Assembly (NCBI GenBank): GCA_039621445.1
Contig: CP154957.1
Coordinates: forward strand, 9,405,071-9,469,070
Direction of reading: 5' to 3'
Length of the DNA stretch: 64,000 nt
Source: Euglena gracilis
Taxonomy: Eukaryota; Euglenida; Euglenophyceae; Euglenales
Part shown: piece after piece, positions 1-58,710 of the stretch
Layout: every line of letters starts with the position of its first letter
How positions within the stretch are numbered: position 1 is the first letter of the stretch
Position numbers and translations under genes: made by a program
Notes under the pieces: model-generated
What the model saw: only the letters and a program-made list of their open reading frames with translations
The model's database searches: none
What the model was told of the DNA's origin: nothing

Positions 1-671
1 GTCTTTACCACAAGACAAAACATTGGGACTTACACGGGAGACATCTGATTCTGTTCCATGAAACTGAATTTCCTCCAAGGTTGAATTTCATTGAAATACC
101 ACACTTTGTGACGTGAACAACTGTACTCACGTCTTGCACCTTGGCAACAGTTTTGCCAGACCACAGGCTATGGCAGGCCGCGCTGTAAAGAAAGCGACCA
201 CTGTAACCCTACTGAACCCTGAACATGTTTGATTTCCATAGGTGCTTCAAATGGATGGCAAATCTTCGCCGCTATGGTGCTGTTTTGCTCCCGGGGTGTC
301 TGCCTGGCTATGAGCCAGAAATAACCCTTTTCTGGGAATTGTACATTCATGGGCTTTGGGAGCTTTTCGCCATGAACTTTACCCATCCCCCTGGTGGGGG
401 AGTGTGGTTGGAGTGCGTACACCCCAGACCTTGAAGCTTAGCCGGGTCTCTAAACCGCAGTGGACCTGACAAAAACTCTGAGGTGGGCTTTGGTCGGCAC
501 CTCATCAGAGGTCAACAACAGTTTGCCTCAGAAATGTCGTTCTTGAACTCTCTTGTCGGGGCACAGGGTTTTGAGGTTCTCCTGGCGCCTACGTCGACCC
601 CCTCCAGGCGCTCCAGACTGGCCGATGGAGCCGCGGTCTGGAGGCGCTTCCCCGCAAAGTGGCCGCCCGGG
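1..671 (-). other. Left edge: possible last cyclase exon, otherwise nothing clear
   Basis: Minus-strand sequence at about 560-644 reads TAAPSASLERLEGVDVGARR after a CAG, which could be the end of the cyclase domain (LExxEGVDV), but the intron would be only about 40 bases. No other coding signal is seen in 1-550. Confidence 0.3.
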
Positions 672-30707
<30,036 letters not shown>

Positions 30708-31366
30708 CTGAAAATTAAGTATTCAGTTCATACAATTTTTTACCCACCCCGGGGGGGGGGGGCTTTTATTCCACTCTTCCAAAAACCAGTCATTCACTTT
30801 TCCCCCGAAAACCAGTCAGGCACTACCCCTCCCCTGGGGGCGTTGGCACTCTGAAATCCAAGTGAAATTTGACCACAAAGGCCAAACTTTTCTCTGCTGC
30901 CTTCGGCGACAGGTTAAAAAGGCCAAATTTTCGATAGGTTAGGTTAGGTTTCAGGCGGTCTTCAGAAAAAGTCCAAATCCCTCGTTTTTCATCATTGTTG
31001 GCCACATTTGTTTTATCAAAAGATTTGCGGCGGTTTTGCATTGTAAGTTTTCGGATCACCCAATACCCAGATCACCTGACAGGGCAGACCGCTGGAGGGG
31101 GAGGTCAACACTCTGTTTTGTCTTGCCTGCTTTGAAAAAATACGGTGCGCTTCTGGGGATGGGACGGGACACACTTGTGCGTCATGGTCGATGGCATGGC
31201 CTTTACTGCCGAAGGGGCCATTGGAATTTGAAAGAGGGAACGGCAACTTATACCCGAACCAACTTTGTGTGCAACCAGAACGGATGCAGTGGCCAGGGCT
31301 GTATGGGAAGGCATGGGCTTAGGCAGCCTGATTCGCACCTAGCTTTTGAAAGTGACTGTCTGCGAA

Positions 31367-32051
31367 ATTGCGCCGACGTGCAATCTTGCAAAAAAGCTCT
31401 GTTTTCGAACACCAAGGCCTGAGGTTCAGGACAGTCCGAATGGTCTCCTTACACCCCCAGGGCCTGGATACAAAAGCAACCACTAGGACCCCTACTCTAC
31501 GGGCACAGGGCTCCCGGGACCCAGTGCGCATGACCCCAAAACGCCAGGTATGCGAGGGAACTCCGTTGCGCAGTGCACAATGGCGCAACAATGTTTTCAT
31601 CATCACAAAAAAAACACATTGCGCTTTGGCGCAATGTTTTTAATTTTTTTTTGCGGGGGAAATGTGGGGGATCATTGCGCACTTGAGCAATAATAATAAC
31701 ATATGTGTGAACGTTTTCATTGAGCATCCACGCAATGGGGCACATATGTAGAATGAAAATTTAAGAGCTATATTGCGCCACGGCGCAATAGAAAATTCTA
31801 AAATTCTGAGCAGCGTGCCAATGTGTGTCGAGGGGCCCTCTCTGCATGGCCAGTGTGTGGGCTTGGTGAGGAATACATTGCGCCGACACGCAATGAACAT
31901 GCCTGTATAATGCACTGTTTGTTCGTTCAGATAACACGTTAGCCGCGTGTTTGCACTTCTCATTTTTTGTATGGGCGATTGCGCGCACGCCGGCGCAATG
32001 TATTTCCTCGACTGTATGACAATGTATAACTGTTTGCGCTTGAGCGCAATG
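31367..32051. repeat. Cluster of CATTGCGC-N4-GCGCAATG palindromes
   Basis: Eight or so hairpins: for example CATTGCGCTTTGGCGCAATG (31,617), TATTGCGCCACGGCGCAATA (31,771), CATTGCGCCGACACGCAATG (31,876), TTTGCGCTTGAGCGCAATG (32,033). Spacing is roughly 55-105 bases. It lies between genes A and B. Confidence 0.88.
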
Positions 32052-32570
32052 TCCACAGCAGAGCACACATCCACACGCACGCACATTCGCACACACGTCT
32101 CCACAAATGTGAGTAGACATGGCCATTCTTCATTTTTGAAGGAAGGTCCCCCCCCCTGGGGAGGTGCTATGGACAGATGGGCAGACATCTCCATGTGTGC
32201 ATTATTGCTGTTTGTTTGGTGCCTTTTATCCCCTCTTCTGGATTGGCGTTGTCTTGCATAACCCCCGGGGGGGGGGGGGCTGGATTGCAACTAGGCAAAA
32301 TTTGGTTGGTCGAAATTTTAGTGGACCCCCAGGGGGGGGGTCCACTAAAATTTCACTAGCAGGGCTGGCTATTGGAAAAGAAATTGCCAGAGACATGGCA
32401 CGAACCCGGGACCCCTACCCCCCCCTACCCCCCCTACCCCCCCCCCTACCCCCCCCTACCCCCTACCAGGTTTTGAATAGTGCTGAGCTCTTGATAAGCG
32501 CGCACCCACCCCTTCATTGAACCCCTCCATACACACCGGCCCACTCCATGGAGCTCTTTTGCCGGAAATG

Positions 32571-33530
32571 CATGGGTTTTGTGCCAGAAACAGGGCGCCG
32601 GTGGGTCGAAAAACGCTCGTTTTCGGCTCAAAAACAGTTTTTCTGGGTCCGGGAGGCCAAAAAACATCGTTTCGGGCAGCAAAAATTTTTTCGATTTTTT
32701 CGACTTTTTTGACCCGGTTTTGACCCAAAGTCAACGGGTCGGCGGCCCAAAACGGGGCGCGGGCGGGTCGAAAAACGCTCGTTTTCGGCTCAAAAACAGT
32801 TTTTCTGGGTCCGGGAGGCCAAAAAACATCATTTCGGGCAAAAAAAATTTTTTCGATTTTTTTCGACTTTTTTGACCCGGTTTTGACCCAAAGTCAATGG
32901 GTCGGGGGCCCAAAACGGGGCGCTGGCGGGTCGAAAAACGCTCGTTTTCGGCTCAAAAACAGTTTTTCTGGTTCCGGGAGGCCAAAAAACATCATTTCGG
33001 GCAAAAAATTTTTTTCGATTTTTTTCGACTTTTTTGACCCGATTTTGACCCAAAGTCAATGGGTCGGCGGCCCAAAACGGGGCGCTGGCGGATCGAAAAA
33101 TGCTCGTTTTCGGCTCAAAAACAGTTTTTCTGGATCCGGGAGGCCAAAAAACATCATTTCGGGCAAAAAAAATTTTTTCGATTTTTTTCGACTTTTTTGA
33201 CCCGGTTTTGACCCAAAGTCAATGGGTCGGCGGCCCAAAACGGGGCGCTGGCGGGTCGAAAAACGCTCGTTTTTGGCTCGAAAACACTTTTTTCGGGTCC
33301 GGGAGGTCAAAAAACATCATTTCGGGCAAAAAAAATTTTTCGATTTTTTTCGACTTTTTTGACCCGATTTTGACCCAAAGTCAATGGGTCGGCGGCCCAA
33401 AACGGGGCGCTGGCGGATCGAAAAACGCTCGTTTTCGGCTCAAAAACAGTTTTTCTGGGTCCGGGAGGCCAAAAAACATCATTTCGGGCAAAAAAAATTT
33501 TTTTCGATTTTTTTCGAGTTTTTTGGCCGA
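32571..33530. repeat. 162-bp tandem satellite, about six units
   Basis: The start of GGGTCGGCGGCCCAAAACGG recurs at 32,736, 32,899, 33,061, 33,224 and 33,386 (spacing 162-163), with a partial unit before. Units are highly alike. All frames that stay open through it are artefacts of the repeat. Confidence 0.93.
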
Positions 33531-33985
33531 AAACGGCTAAGTCGAACAGTGGAAAAAGTGTACAAAATGGCCAAAAATGGCCCAAATTGGCCAAAAAACG
33601 CCCGTATCTCGGGCTGGGCGGGGAGTTGCGGGGAAACCAAAATCCCAGTAGATAGAGCGTTCCAAGGGCTTCAATTTAGGTCTCCGGACATTTCCTTTGA
33701 TTTTGCATCGTTTTCGAGAAATTTTGAAAACATCGATTTTTTGACCCCCAACCCCCCGAAAACGGCTAAGTCGAACAGAGGGAAAAGTGTACAAAACGGC
33801 CATCTACGCCGAAAACGGCCGTATCTCGGGCTGGGCGGGGAGTTGCGGGGAAATCAAAATACCGGTGGATGGGGCGTTCCAAGGGCTTCAAATTAGGTCT
33901 CCGGACATTTCCTTTGATTTGGCTTCATTTTGGAGATATTTTGAAAATTGACATTTTTTTGGCCGAAATGGCAGAGTCCAAAGGG
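33531..33985. repeat. 235-bp tandem duplication following the satellite
   Basis: CGAAAACGGCTAAGTCGAAC begins at about 33,528 and again at 33,763; each unit contains GTATCTCGGGCTGGGCGGGG and CTCCGGACATTTCCTTTGAT. A third partial unit follows near 33,960. Confidence 0.85.
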
Positions 33986-34282
33986 GGGGGGGGCTTATCC
34001 AGGGGGGCGGGTAAATCCTACCCAGTTTGGACCCCTTCGCGCGTGAATAACTCGGGCCTGGCGGGGAGTTGGGGGTCAAACCCAGGTGATTCGGAAACTA
34101 GGAATCCAGTCGCTCGCAACTGGAAAAAAAATTCCGGGAACCGGGCTGGGGTCATGGTGATAATCCGCGGTTTTCACGGTCTACCCAGAGGGGGGGGGGG
34201 CCGGGGGAGGGGGGGGTCCGACCCCCCACTTTTCCCTGGTGGTAAGCTTCGCTCTTACTCTAAAGAGATAAGAGCTCAGCGA

Positions 34283-34520
34283 CCCCCCCCTACCCCCCCC
34301 CTACCCCCCCTACCCCCAGTACCCCCCCCCTACCCTACCCCCCTACCCCCCCCTACCCCCCCCTACCCCCCCCCCCCTTGCCCCCCCCTACCCCCCCCCC
34401 CCCTACCCCCCCCCTTGCCCCCCCCTACCCCCCCTACCCCCCCCTACCCCCCCCCCCCCCTACCCCCCCCTACCCCCCCCTACCCCCCCCCCTACCCCCC
34501 CCTACCCCCCCCCTACCCCT
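34283..34520. repeat. C-rich TACCCCCC array
   Basis: Degenerate repeats of TA plus 5-12 C. Similar arrays lie at 32,405-32,465 and 35,080-35,450. The minus strand is strongly G-rich and could form G-quadruplexes. Confidence 0.85.
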
Positions 34521-34630
34521 TACCACGGTCGGGCCGACCACCATTTTCCCGAAATCCCCCCTTTGTGAACTTTTAAGCCCCGGCTTTTGAGGACTACAGC
34601 CGGCTGTTCAGAAACGTGATAAATTGGCCC

Positions 34631-34780
34631 CTACAAGGTACCAGCTACCCCAAAGAGCCGCCCAACTAGGGTTAATACACATGGGGGGACCCTCGCTCGG
34701 CGCCTTCGGCGCCTCGCTCGGGTCCCCCCATGTTTTTAACCCTAGTTGGGCGGCTCTTTGGGTTCGCTGGGTACCTTGTA
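34631..34780. repeat. 150-base foldback hairpin
   Basis: A long near-perfect inverted repeat from CTACAAGGTACC to GGTACCTTGTAG with arms of about 70 bases (including GAGCCGCCCAACTAGGG) and a loop GGCGCC-TTC-GGCGCC. The same hairpin in the opposite orientation occurs at 44,207-44,357. Shared flanks (34,781-34,895) include TAACCCTAACCCTA. Confidence 0.9.
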
Positions 34781-35079
34781 GAGACCAATCTAACAACGTT
34801 GAGCGGGAAATGTTCTGCTGTTTGGATAAGAATCGTAACCCTAACCCTACTCCTTCAAATAACCTCATAAATTCTTTTTAGACACAGGAAAACGCCATCA
34901 GCAAATTCTTTTGCAGGGCGCCTTCGGCGCCTAGGTCAACTTTTTTGCCAAAAGTGGCCCAAAATGGACATTTTCCCCTCATGTTTTTGCATATTCACCC
35001 CCGATTGGGGGGTTCTGGAGCCATTAGGGTGGGTTTTGACTGGTGTTGAGGTGATTTGGACAAAAGTTTTTTTGGCGGC

Positions 35080-35450
35080 CCCCCCCTACCCCCCCCCCTA
35101 CCCCCTACCCTACCCCCCTACCCCCCTACCCCCCCCCTACCCCCCCCCCTTGCCCCCCCTACCCCCCCCCCCCTACCCCCTACCCTACCCCCCCCCCCTA
35201 CCCCCCCCTTGCCCCCCCTACCCCCCCCCTACCCCCCCTACCCTACCCCCCCTACCCCCCCTTGCCCCCCCCTACCCCCCCCTACCCTACCCCCCCTACC
35301 CCCCCCTACCCCCCCTTGCCCCCCCCTACCCCCCCCTACCCCCTACCCTACCCCCTACCCTACCCCCCCTACCCCCCCCCCTACCCCCCCCCCCCCCCTA
35401 CCCCCTACCCCCCCCCTACCCACCCCTACCCTACCCCCCCTACCCTCACC
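35080..35450. repeat. C-rich TACCCCCC array, larger copy
   Basis: About 370 bases of the same TACCCC-type repeat as at 34.3 kb, followed by a GCGAAGCGC hairpin near 35,478. Confidence 0.85.
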
Positions 35451-36309
35451 CGGGTTCGTGCCATATATGGCCATGACCGACGCGAAGCGCCGAAAATTTT
35501 TGGACCCCCAAAACTTGCCGAAAATGCCCTTTTTTGGCCATTTTCTTGAATTTTTTTTCGGAACAAAACGAAGCACATTAAAACCTCATTTCCCCCTCGG
35601 CGCGCAGCGCCAGAGGAAGTATTTCCAGTTGGGGGGATCCCCTGAACCCCCCACCCCAGGGGGGGGGGGGGTCTAGCGAGTCCATTTTTGCATTGTCTGG
35701 CAAAATGACTTGCCAGTGGACCCCCCTGGTCCTGAAGCAATAACCTACAGGCGAGGGGGGGGGGGGGCATCTCCGACCCATACATACCCCGAGGGGTCTT
35801 GAATCGGGCTGGGTTGTTCTAAATCACACCCCACCCCTCGGCGCCTTCCGCGCCAGGCCTCGAAAATGGGCATATCCAAGGGGAATTCGCCTCCCCCCCC
35901 CCGTCGGCCTAGACCGGGATCCAAAAACCAACCCCGGGGGATGTACACCCCCTTGCTGGGTTGGTGAAAAGAAGCCTGCACATAACGCACACAAAACGCA
36001 CGCATACACACGTACACATATATGCTCGCATGCACACATACACATACACACAAAAACACAACACATGCACAACGCAACACAGCACAACACCACACCACAC
36101 AACACAAACACGCACACACGCACACACACACACACACACGCACACACACACACACACACACACACGTACACACATACACACACACACACACACACTTGTG
36201 GTGCCGGGGCCCTTGAAGACCACCGCTCTCAAGGGAAATATCTGTCTACAGGACCCGGCTGGGCAGAAACCCCCATCGCACAAACCCCGCCCGGGGAGGT
36301 TGGCAACAG

Positions 36310-53376
<17,067 letters not shown>

Positions 53377-56300
53377 CCCACCCCCCCCCCCCCGCCGTGT
53401 GGCTGAGGAGGTGCTGCTGCGTATCGGGAGGGGTGTTTTCACCCAAATGTGTACTCCATACCAGGTTCCTTGCCTGTTGAAAAGTCAACCAGTGACACGA
53501 TTTGAAAACAAAGCCTCAAATACCATTGTATTTGGGTGTTTTTTTTTTGCAGGACAACATTCTTGATTACGTTTTTTATTGGAAAATCTTGGACTATTTT
53601 ATTGAATTTGTGTTTGATTATGATATTAGTTGAACTCCGATTTTTTTAGCAAAGAGCGAGAATGAAACCAATCATTTGCTACACCATCTTTTCACAAGCC
53701 CAACACGACTCAAAGCGCCATGTGTTTGTATGATGACTCGATCCACCTGACCAGGAGTTCATGTACAGAATGACCTTTCTTGCAACTAACCCTACTCTCT
53801 CCCCCCTACTGCGCATCCATCCCGATTGTATTTGCATGGAAACCACCCCCAACTTGCACTGTATTCTGCGCCTTGTATGTCTGTGGGATTCTCTTCGCAC
53901 TTCAGCGATGCAACTCTTCCAAAAAAAAATTGCTCTTCTCCTTCACAGTTCCTCGCCTGTGTGGAATTTCTGTCTTCCTCCCCCCCAAAAAAGCAGTTTA
54001 AAAGTGGACCTGCACTTCGAGGAAGGGGGCTCTGGTGTTTGGACCCTGCTCTTGCACTGTGCCGTTTCAATATCTTTCACAAACCATGGCATATTGACCA
54101 AAAAAAAGTTGCCAAATGTATGTCTCTGGATTGGAAAATAGCCCACTCATCCTCTAGAAAATTTATTTTTCTGAGGTGATTTCAACCCCATGTCATGGGC
54201 GCCCATGCTTCTGCTTATGCTTTTTTTCTCGGAGTGAGGTGACACTCTCGGAGTTGGGACACTCGCTCTGTCAGAGGGGGGGCGTGCTGTTGTTGTGGAG
54301 CCCCCACCCTATTGTTTGGGGGATAGCAAAATGGTTTTTCTGGTGTTTTTTTGTTTTTTTTAGCAATTATTTTTGTGTATTTTATTTTTCTTTTTTGAAT
54401 TTTTTTGTGTTTCTTTGTCTTTCTTCTTTTTTCCCCTGTTGCTTTGCAGGCTGCTTCTGGGAAACATTTTCAAGTCAGAAAAATTTTGCTTTTTGGACCC
54501 AATCTTCCCCGAAGACAAAATATTTGGTCCATCTTTTCTCATTTTTTGGAATTTTTGGCCAATAATTGAATTTTTTGGAATCAGCAAATTCCCAATCATG
54601 CATCAAAATAATCAAATCCTAAATTTTGTATGGTTTTGCATGGTTTTTCTCGTTTTTTTCTTTCCTGGTTTGATTATGCTCTTATATTTTTTGGTGGAAA
54701 ATTGTGAATAATTGTCCAAAAGATGTGCCGTGCTGCATTATGTATAATGTTGCATCCTGAACATTTGAGTTATATATTTTATATTTTATATTTTTATGTT
54801 TCTATATTCTATTTTTTTTATTTTTTTTGCATTATCTTGGCCCTCAAAAAATTGCACCAAGGTCCCCCCCCCACGTTTGACCCAGGAAACAAAATACAAC
54901 CCAACAATATCCAAAAGCCCGGGCCCATCCTCGCGTAATGCACGTGGCAACTGCAATTGCCAAGTGGTGTTCTCTCCACCTCTTTTTTTTTGCTTTTTTG
55001 AAGCCCTGCAGCTGTGAAGGATTTTGAAGTCGATAGTAGTTATGGGTGGATGGATGGATGGATGGATGGATGTAGAAACAAATGTGTGTATGTATTTATA
55101 CCTGCATGTATGTATGTATGTTTGTAGGTATGTGTGTATGTTATGTGGTATGTATGCATTGCAGCAGCATGCATGCATCATGCATGTGTGTGTGTGTGTC
55201 TGTATGTATGTAGTCTGTATTTATGTATGTATGTATGTATGTATGTATGTATGTCTATGTATGTATGTATGTATGTATGTATGTATGTATGTAGGTATGT
55301 ATGTATGTATGTATGTTGTGTGTAGGTGTAGGTATGTATGTATGTCGTATGTATGTCTTTATGTATGTATGTTATTATTGTGTATGTCTGATGTATGTAT
55401 ATGTATGTATTGCTTATGTATGTTTTGTATGTATGTATGTATGTATGTATGCATGTATGTATGTATGTCTGTATGTATGTATGTATGTTTGTATGTATGG
55501 TGTATGTCTGTCTGTAGTTCTGTATTCTATGTTGTATGCATGTAGGTATGTATGTATGTATGTCTTTATTCTGTATGATTGTTGTATGTGTTGTATGTGA
55601 TGTATGTATGTATGTATGTAGGTATGTATGTATGTCTGTAAGTATGTATGTATATGTATGGTATGTTATGTCTGTATGTATGTATGTATGCGCATGTTGC
55701 ATGCCTGCAGGTGTGTGTGTTTGTATGTATGTATGTATTATGTATGTATGTATGTCTGTATGTATTATCTGTTGTCGTATGTCTGTCTGTATGTATGTGT
55801 ATGTCTGTAGTATGTCTGTATGTTATGTATGTATTATGTATGTATGCATGTATGTATGTGTGTCTGTCGTTGTATGTAGTATGTATGTATGTCTGTTTAT
55901 GTATGTATGTATGTCATGTATGTATGTATGTATTTTTATGTATGTATGTATGTATGTATGCATGCATGTCTGCATGCATGTTGTATGTGTGTATGTATGT
56001 ATGTATGTCTATGTATGTATGTATGTATGTAGTATGTATGTTTGTATGTTGTATGTAGTATGTATGTATGTATGTATGTATGTATGTATGTATGTCTTGT
56101 ATGTGTGTGTATGGATGTCTGTATGTATGTATGTATGTATGAATATATGTATTGTATGTCTGTATGTCTGTCTGTATGTATGTCTGTATGTATGTATGTA
56201 TGTATGTCTGTATGTATGTCTGTATGTGTGGGTATGTATGTATGTATGTATGTATGTATGTATGTATGTATGTAGGTATGTATGTATGTATGTAGTCTGT

Positions 56301-57125
56301 ATGTATGTATTTATTTATGTCTGTTTGTATGTATGTATGTATGTATGTATGTATGTATGTATGTATGTATGTATGTATGTATGTATGTATGTATGTATGT
56401 ATGTATGTATGTATGTATTGTTTGTATGTATGTATGTATGTATGTATGTATGTATGTATGTATGTATGTATGTATGTATGTATGTATGTATGTATGTATG
56501 TATGTATGTATGTATGTATGTCTGTTGGTGTATGTATGTATGTATGTGTGTATGTATGTATGTATGTGTATGTATGTTATGTATGTCTGTGTGTTTGTAT
56601 GTATGTATGTATGTATGTATGTATGTATGTATGTATGTATGTATGTATGTATGTATGTATGTATGTATGTATGTATGTATGTATGGGTGTATGTATGTAT
56701 GTATGGGTTTATGTATGTATGTATGTATGTTGTATGTATGTATGTATGTCTTATGTATTTCTGTATGTATGTGTGGTATGTATGTATGATCACTGTGTGT
56801 ATGTATGTATGTATGTATGTATGTATGTATGTATGTATGTATGTATGTATGTATGTATGTATGTATGTATGTATGTTTGTATGTATGTATGTATGTTTGT
56901 ATGTATGTATGTGAGTCTGTATGTATGTATGTCTGTATGTATGTATGTATGTATGTATGTATGTATGTCTGTATGTATGTATGTATGTATGTATGTATGT
57001 ATGTATGTCTGTTTGTCTGTATGTATGTATGTATGTATGTATGTATGTATGTATGTATGTATGTATGTATGTATGTATGTATGTATGTATGTATGCATGC
57101 ATGCATGCATGCATGCATGCATGCA

Positions 57126-57156
<31 letters not shown>

Positions 57157-57976
57157 ATGTATGTATGTATGTATGTATGTATGTATGTATGTATGTATGT
57201 ATGTATGTATGTATGTATGTATGTATGTATATGTATGTATGTATGTATGTATGTATGCATGCATGCATGCATGCATGTATGTGTGTGTGTATGTATGTAT
57301 GTATGTGTGTATGTATGTATGTATGTATGTATGTGTGTATGTATGTATGTATGTATGTATGTAGGTATGTATGTATGTATGTATGTATGTATGTATGTAT
57401 GTATGTATGTATGTATGTATGTATGTATGTATGTATGTATGTATGCATGTATGTGTGTGTGTATGTATGTATGTATGTATGTATGTATGTATGTATGTAT
57501 GTATGTATGTATGTATGTATGTATGTATGTATGTATGTATGTATGTATGTATGTATGTATGTATGTATGTATGTATGTATGTGTATATGTATGTATGTAT
57601 GTATGCATGCATGCATGCATGCATGCATGTGTGTGTGTGTATGTATGTATGTATGTATGTATGTATGTATGTATGTATGTATGTATGTATGTATGTATGT
57701 ATGTATGTATGTATGTATGTATGTATGTTGTATGTATGTATGTATGTATGTCTGTATGTATGTATGTATGTATGTATGTATGTATGTATGTATGTATGTA
57801 TGTATGTATGTATGTATGTATGTATGTATGTATTTTTGGTTTTATGTATGTATGTATGTATGTATGTATGTATGTATGTATGTATGTATGTATGTATGTA
57901 TGTATGTATGTATGTATGTATGTATGTATGTATGTATGTATGTATGTATGCGTGCATGCATGCATGCATGCATGCA

Positions 57977-58007
<31 letters not shown>

Positions 58008-58631
58008 ATGTATGTATGTATGTATGTATGTATGTATGTATGTATGTATGTATGTATGTATGTATGTATGTATGTATGTATGTATGTATGTGTATGTATG
58101 TATGTATGTATGTATGTATGCATGTATGTGTGTGTGTGTATGTATGTATGTATGTATGTATGTATGTATGTATGTATGTATGTATGTATGTATGTATGTA
58201 TGTATGTATGTATGTATGTATGTATGTATGTATGTATGTATGTATGTATGTATGTATGTATGTATGTATGTATGTATGTATGTATGTATGTATGTATGTA
58301 TGTATGTATGTATGTATGTTGTATGTATGTATGTATGCATGTATGTACGCATGTATGCATGTACGCATGTATGCATGTATGCATGCGTGCATGCATGTGT
58401 GCATGTATGAATGAATGTATCTATGCATGCATTTATGTATGCATGCATGTATGTACATACGTACATACGTATGGATGGATGGATGGATGGTTTTATGGAT
58501 TGATGGATGGATGTACGCACGTATGTGGGGAAATAGATATGAGTGTAGGCGGGGTGCTGAAAACCCAAATACCGGATCTTGTATGGTGCGTATCAACTCC
58601 CCCGGCAGTTTATTTTTCTTTCCTTATCATA
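53377..58631. other. Region between genes B and C
   Basis: 53.4-55.0 kb is A/T-rich with no convincing exon. 55.04-58.51 kb is the TATG block. The last 100 bases lead into gene C. Confidence 0.65.
55040..58510. repeat. TATG tetranucleotide block, 3.5 kb
   Basis: Mostly perfect (TATG)n after 56.3 kb, more diverged before. A compound motif (CATG)3-7 then (TG)4-5 interrupts it at about 57,094, 57,256, 57,604 and 57,951, with shorter single-CATG versions at 57,445 and 58,120, giving a loose higher-order period of about 160-190 bases. All long open frames here are repeat artefacts. Confidence 0.97.
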
Positions 58632-58632
58632 A
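58608..58632 (+). promoter_or_regulatory. Probable spliced-leader acceptor of gene C
   Basis: CCCCCGGCAG ends at 58,609, followed by 22 pyrimidine-rich bases and the first ATG of the gene C frame. In Euglenozoa such an AG just upstream of the start codon commonly receives the trans-spliced leader. It could instead be a cis acceptor. Confidence 0.45.
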
Positions 58633-58710
58633 TGAGCCAACCTCGGCCTGTCCTTTTCTCTGACGATTCCAACGTCGATGCCGGTTTCCTGAGCTTCAAC
58701 GAGGGGGAAG
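58632..58710 (+). CDS. Gene C exon C1 with start codon
   Basis: Encodes MSQPRPVLFSDDSNVDAGFL and SFNEGE. Donor GAAG|GTATGC, phase 1. Confidence 0.85.

Larger units (their letters stand above)
30708..36309. other. Region between genes A and B
   Basis: Contains, in order, a palindrome cluster (31.4-32.05 kb), the 162-bp satellite, a 235-bp duplication, TACCCC arrays, a foldback hairpin and a CA repeat (36,105-36,195). No convincing exon on either strand. The genes are divergent, so promoters or first exons may lie here unseen. Confidence 0.6.

Noticed and set aside
31036-31422. Possible 128-residue plus-strand protein
   Set aside because: Mixed codon use, no splice context, overlaps the hairpin cluster and has an equally open minus-strand frame.
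32579-33540. Overlapping frames with repeated GGPKRGAGGSKNARFRLKNS
   Set aside because: The repeat unit of the 162-bp satellite happens to be free of stops. No splice or start context, and the unit count gives unequal frames.
53700-54180. Plus-strand frames of about 120 residues downstream of gene B
   Set aside because: Codon use is unlike the real exons (low third-position G/C) and no domain or splice pattern is visible.
56305-58410. Very long open frames on both strands (up to about 760 residues)
   Set aside because: They are pure translations of the TATG repeat (MYVC and IHTY runs). A 4-base repeat without stops is open in all frames by chance.
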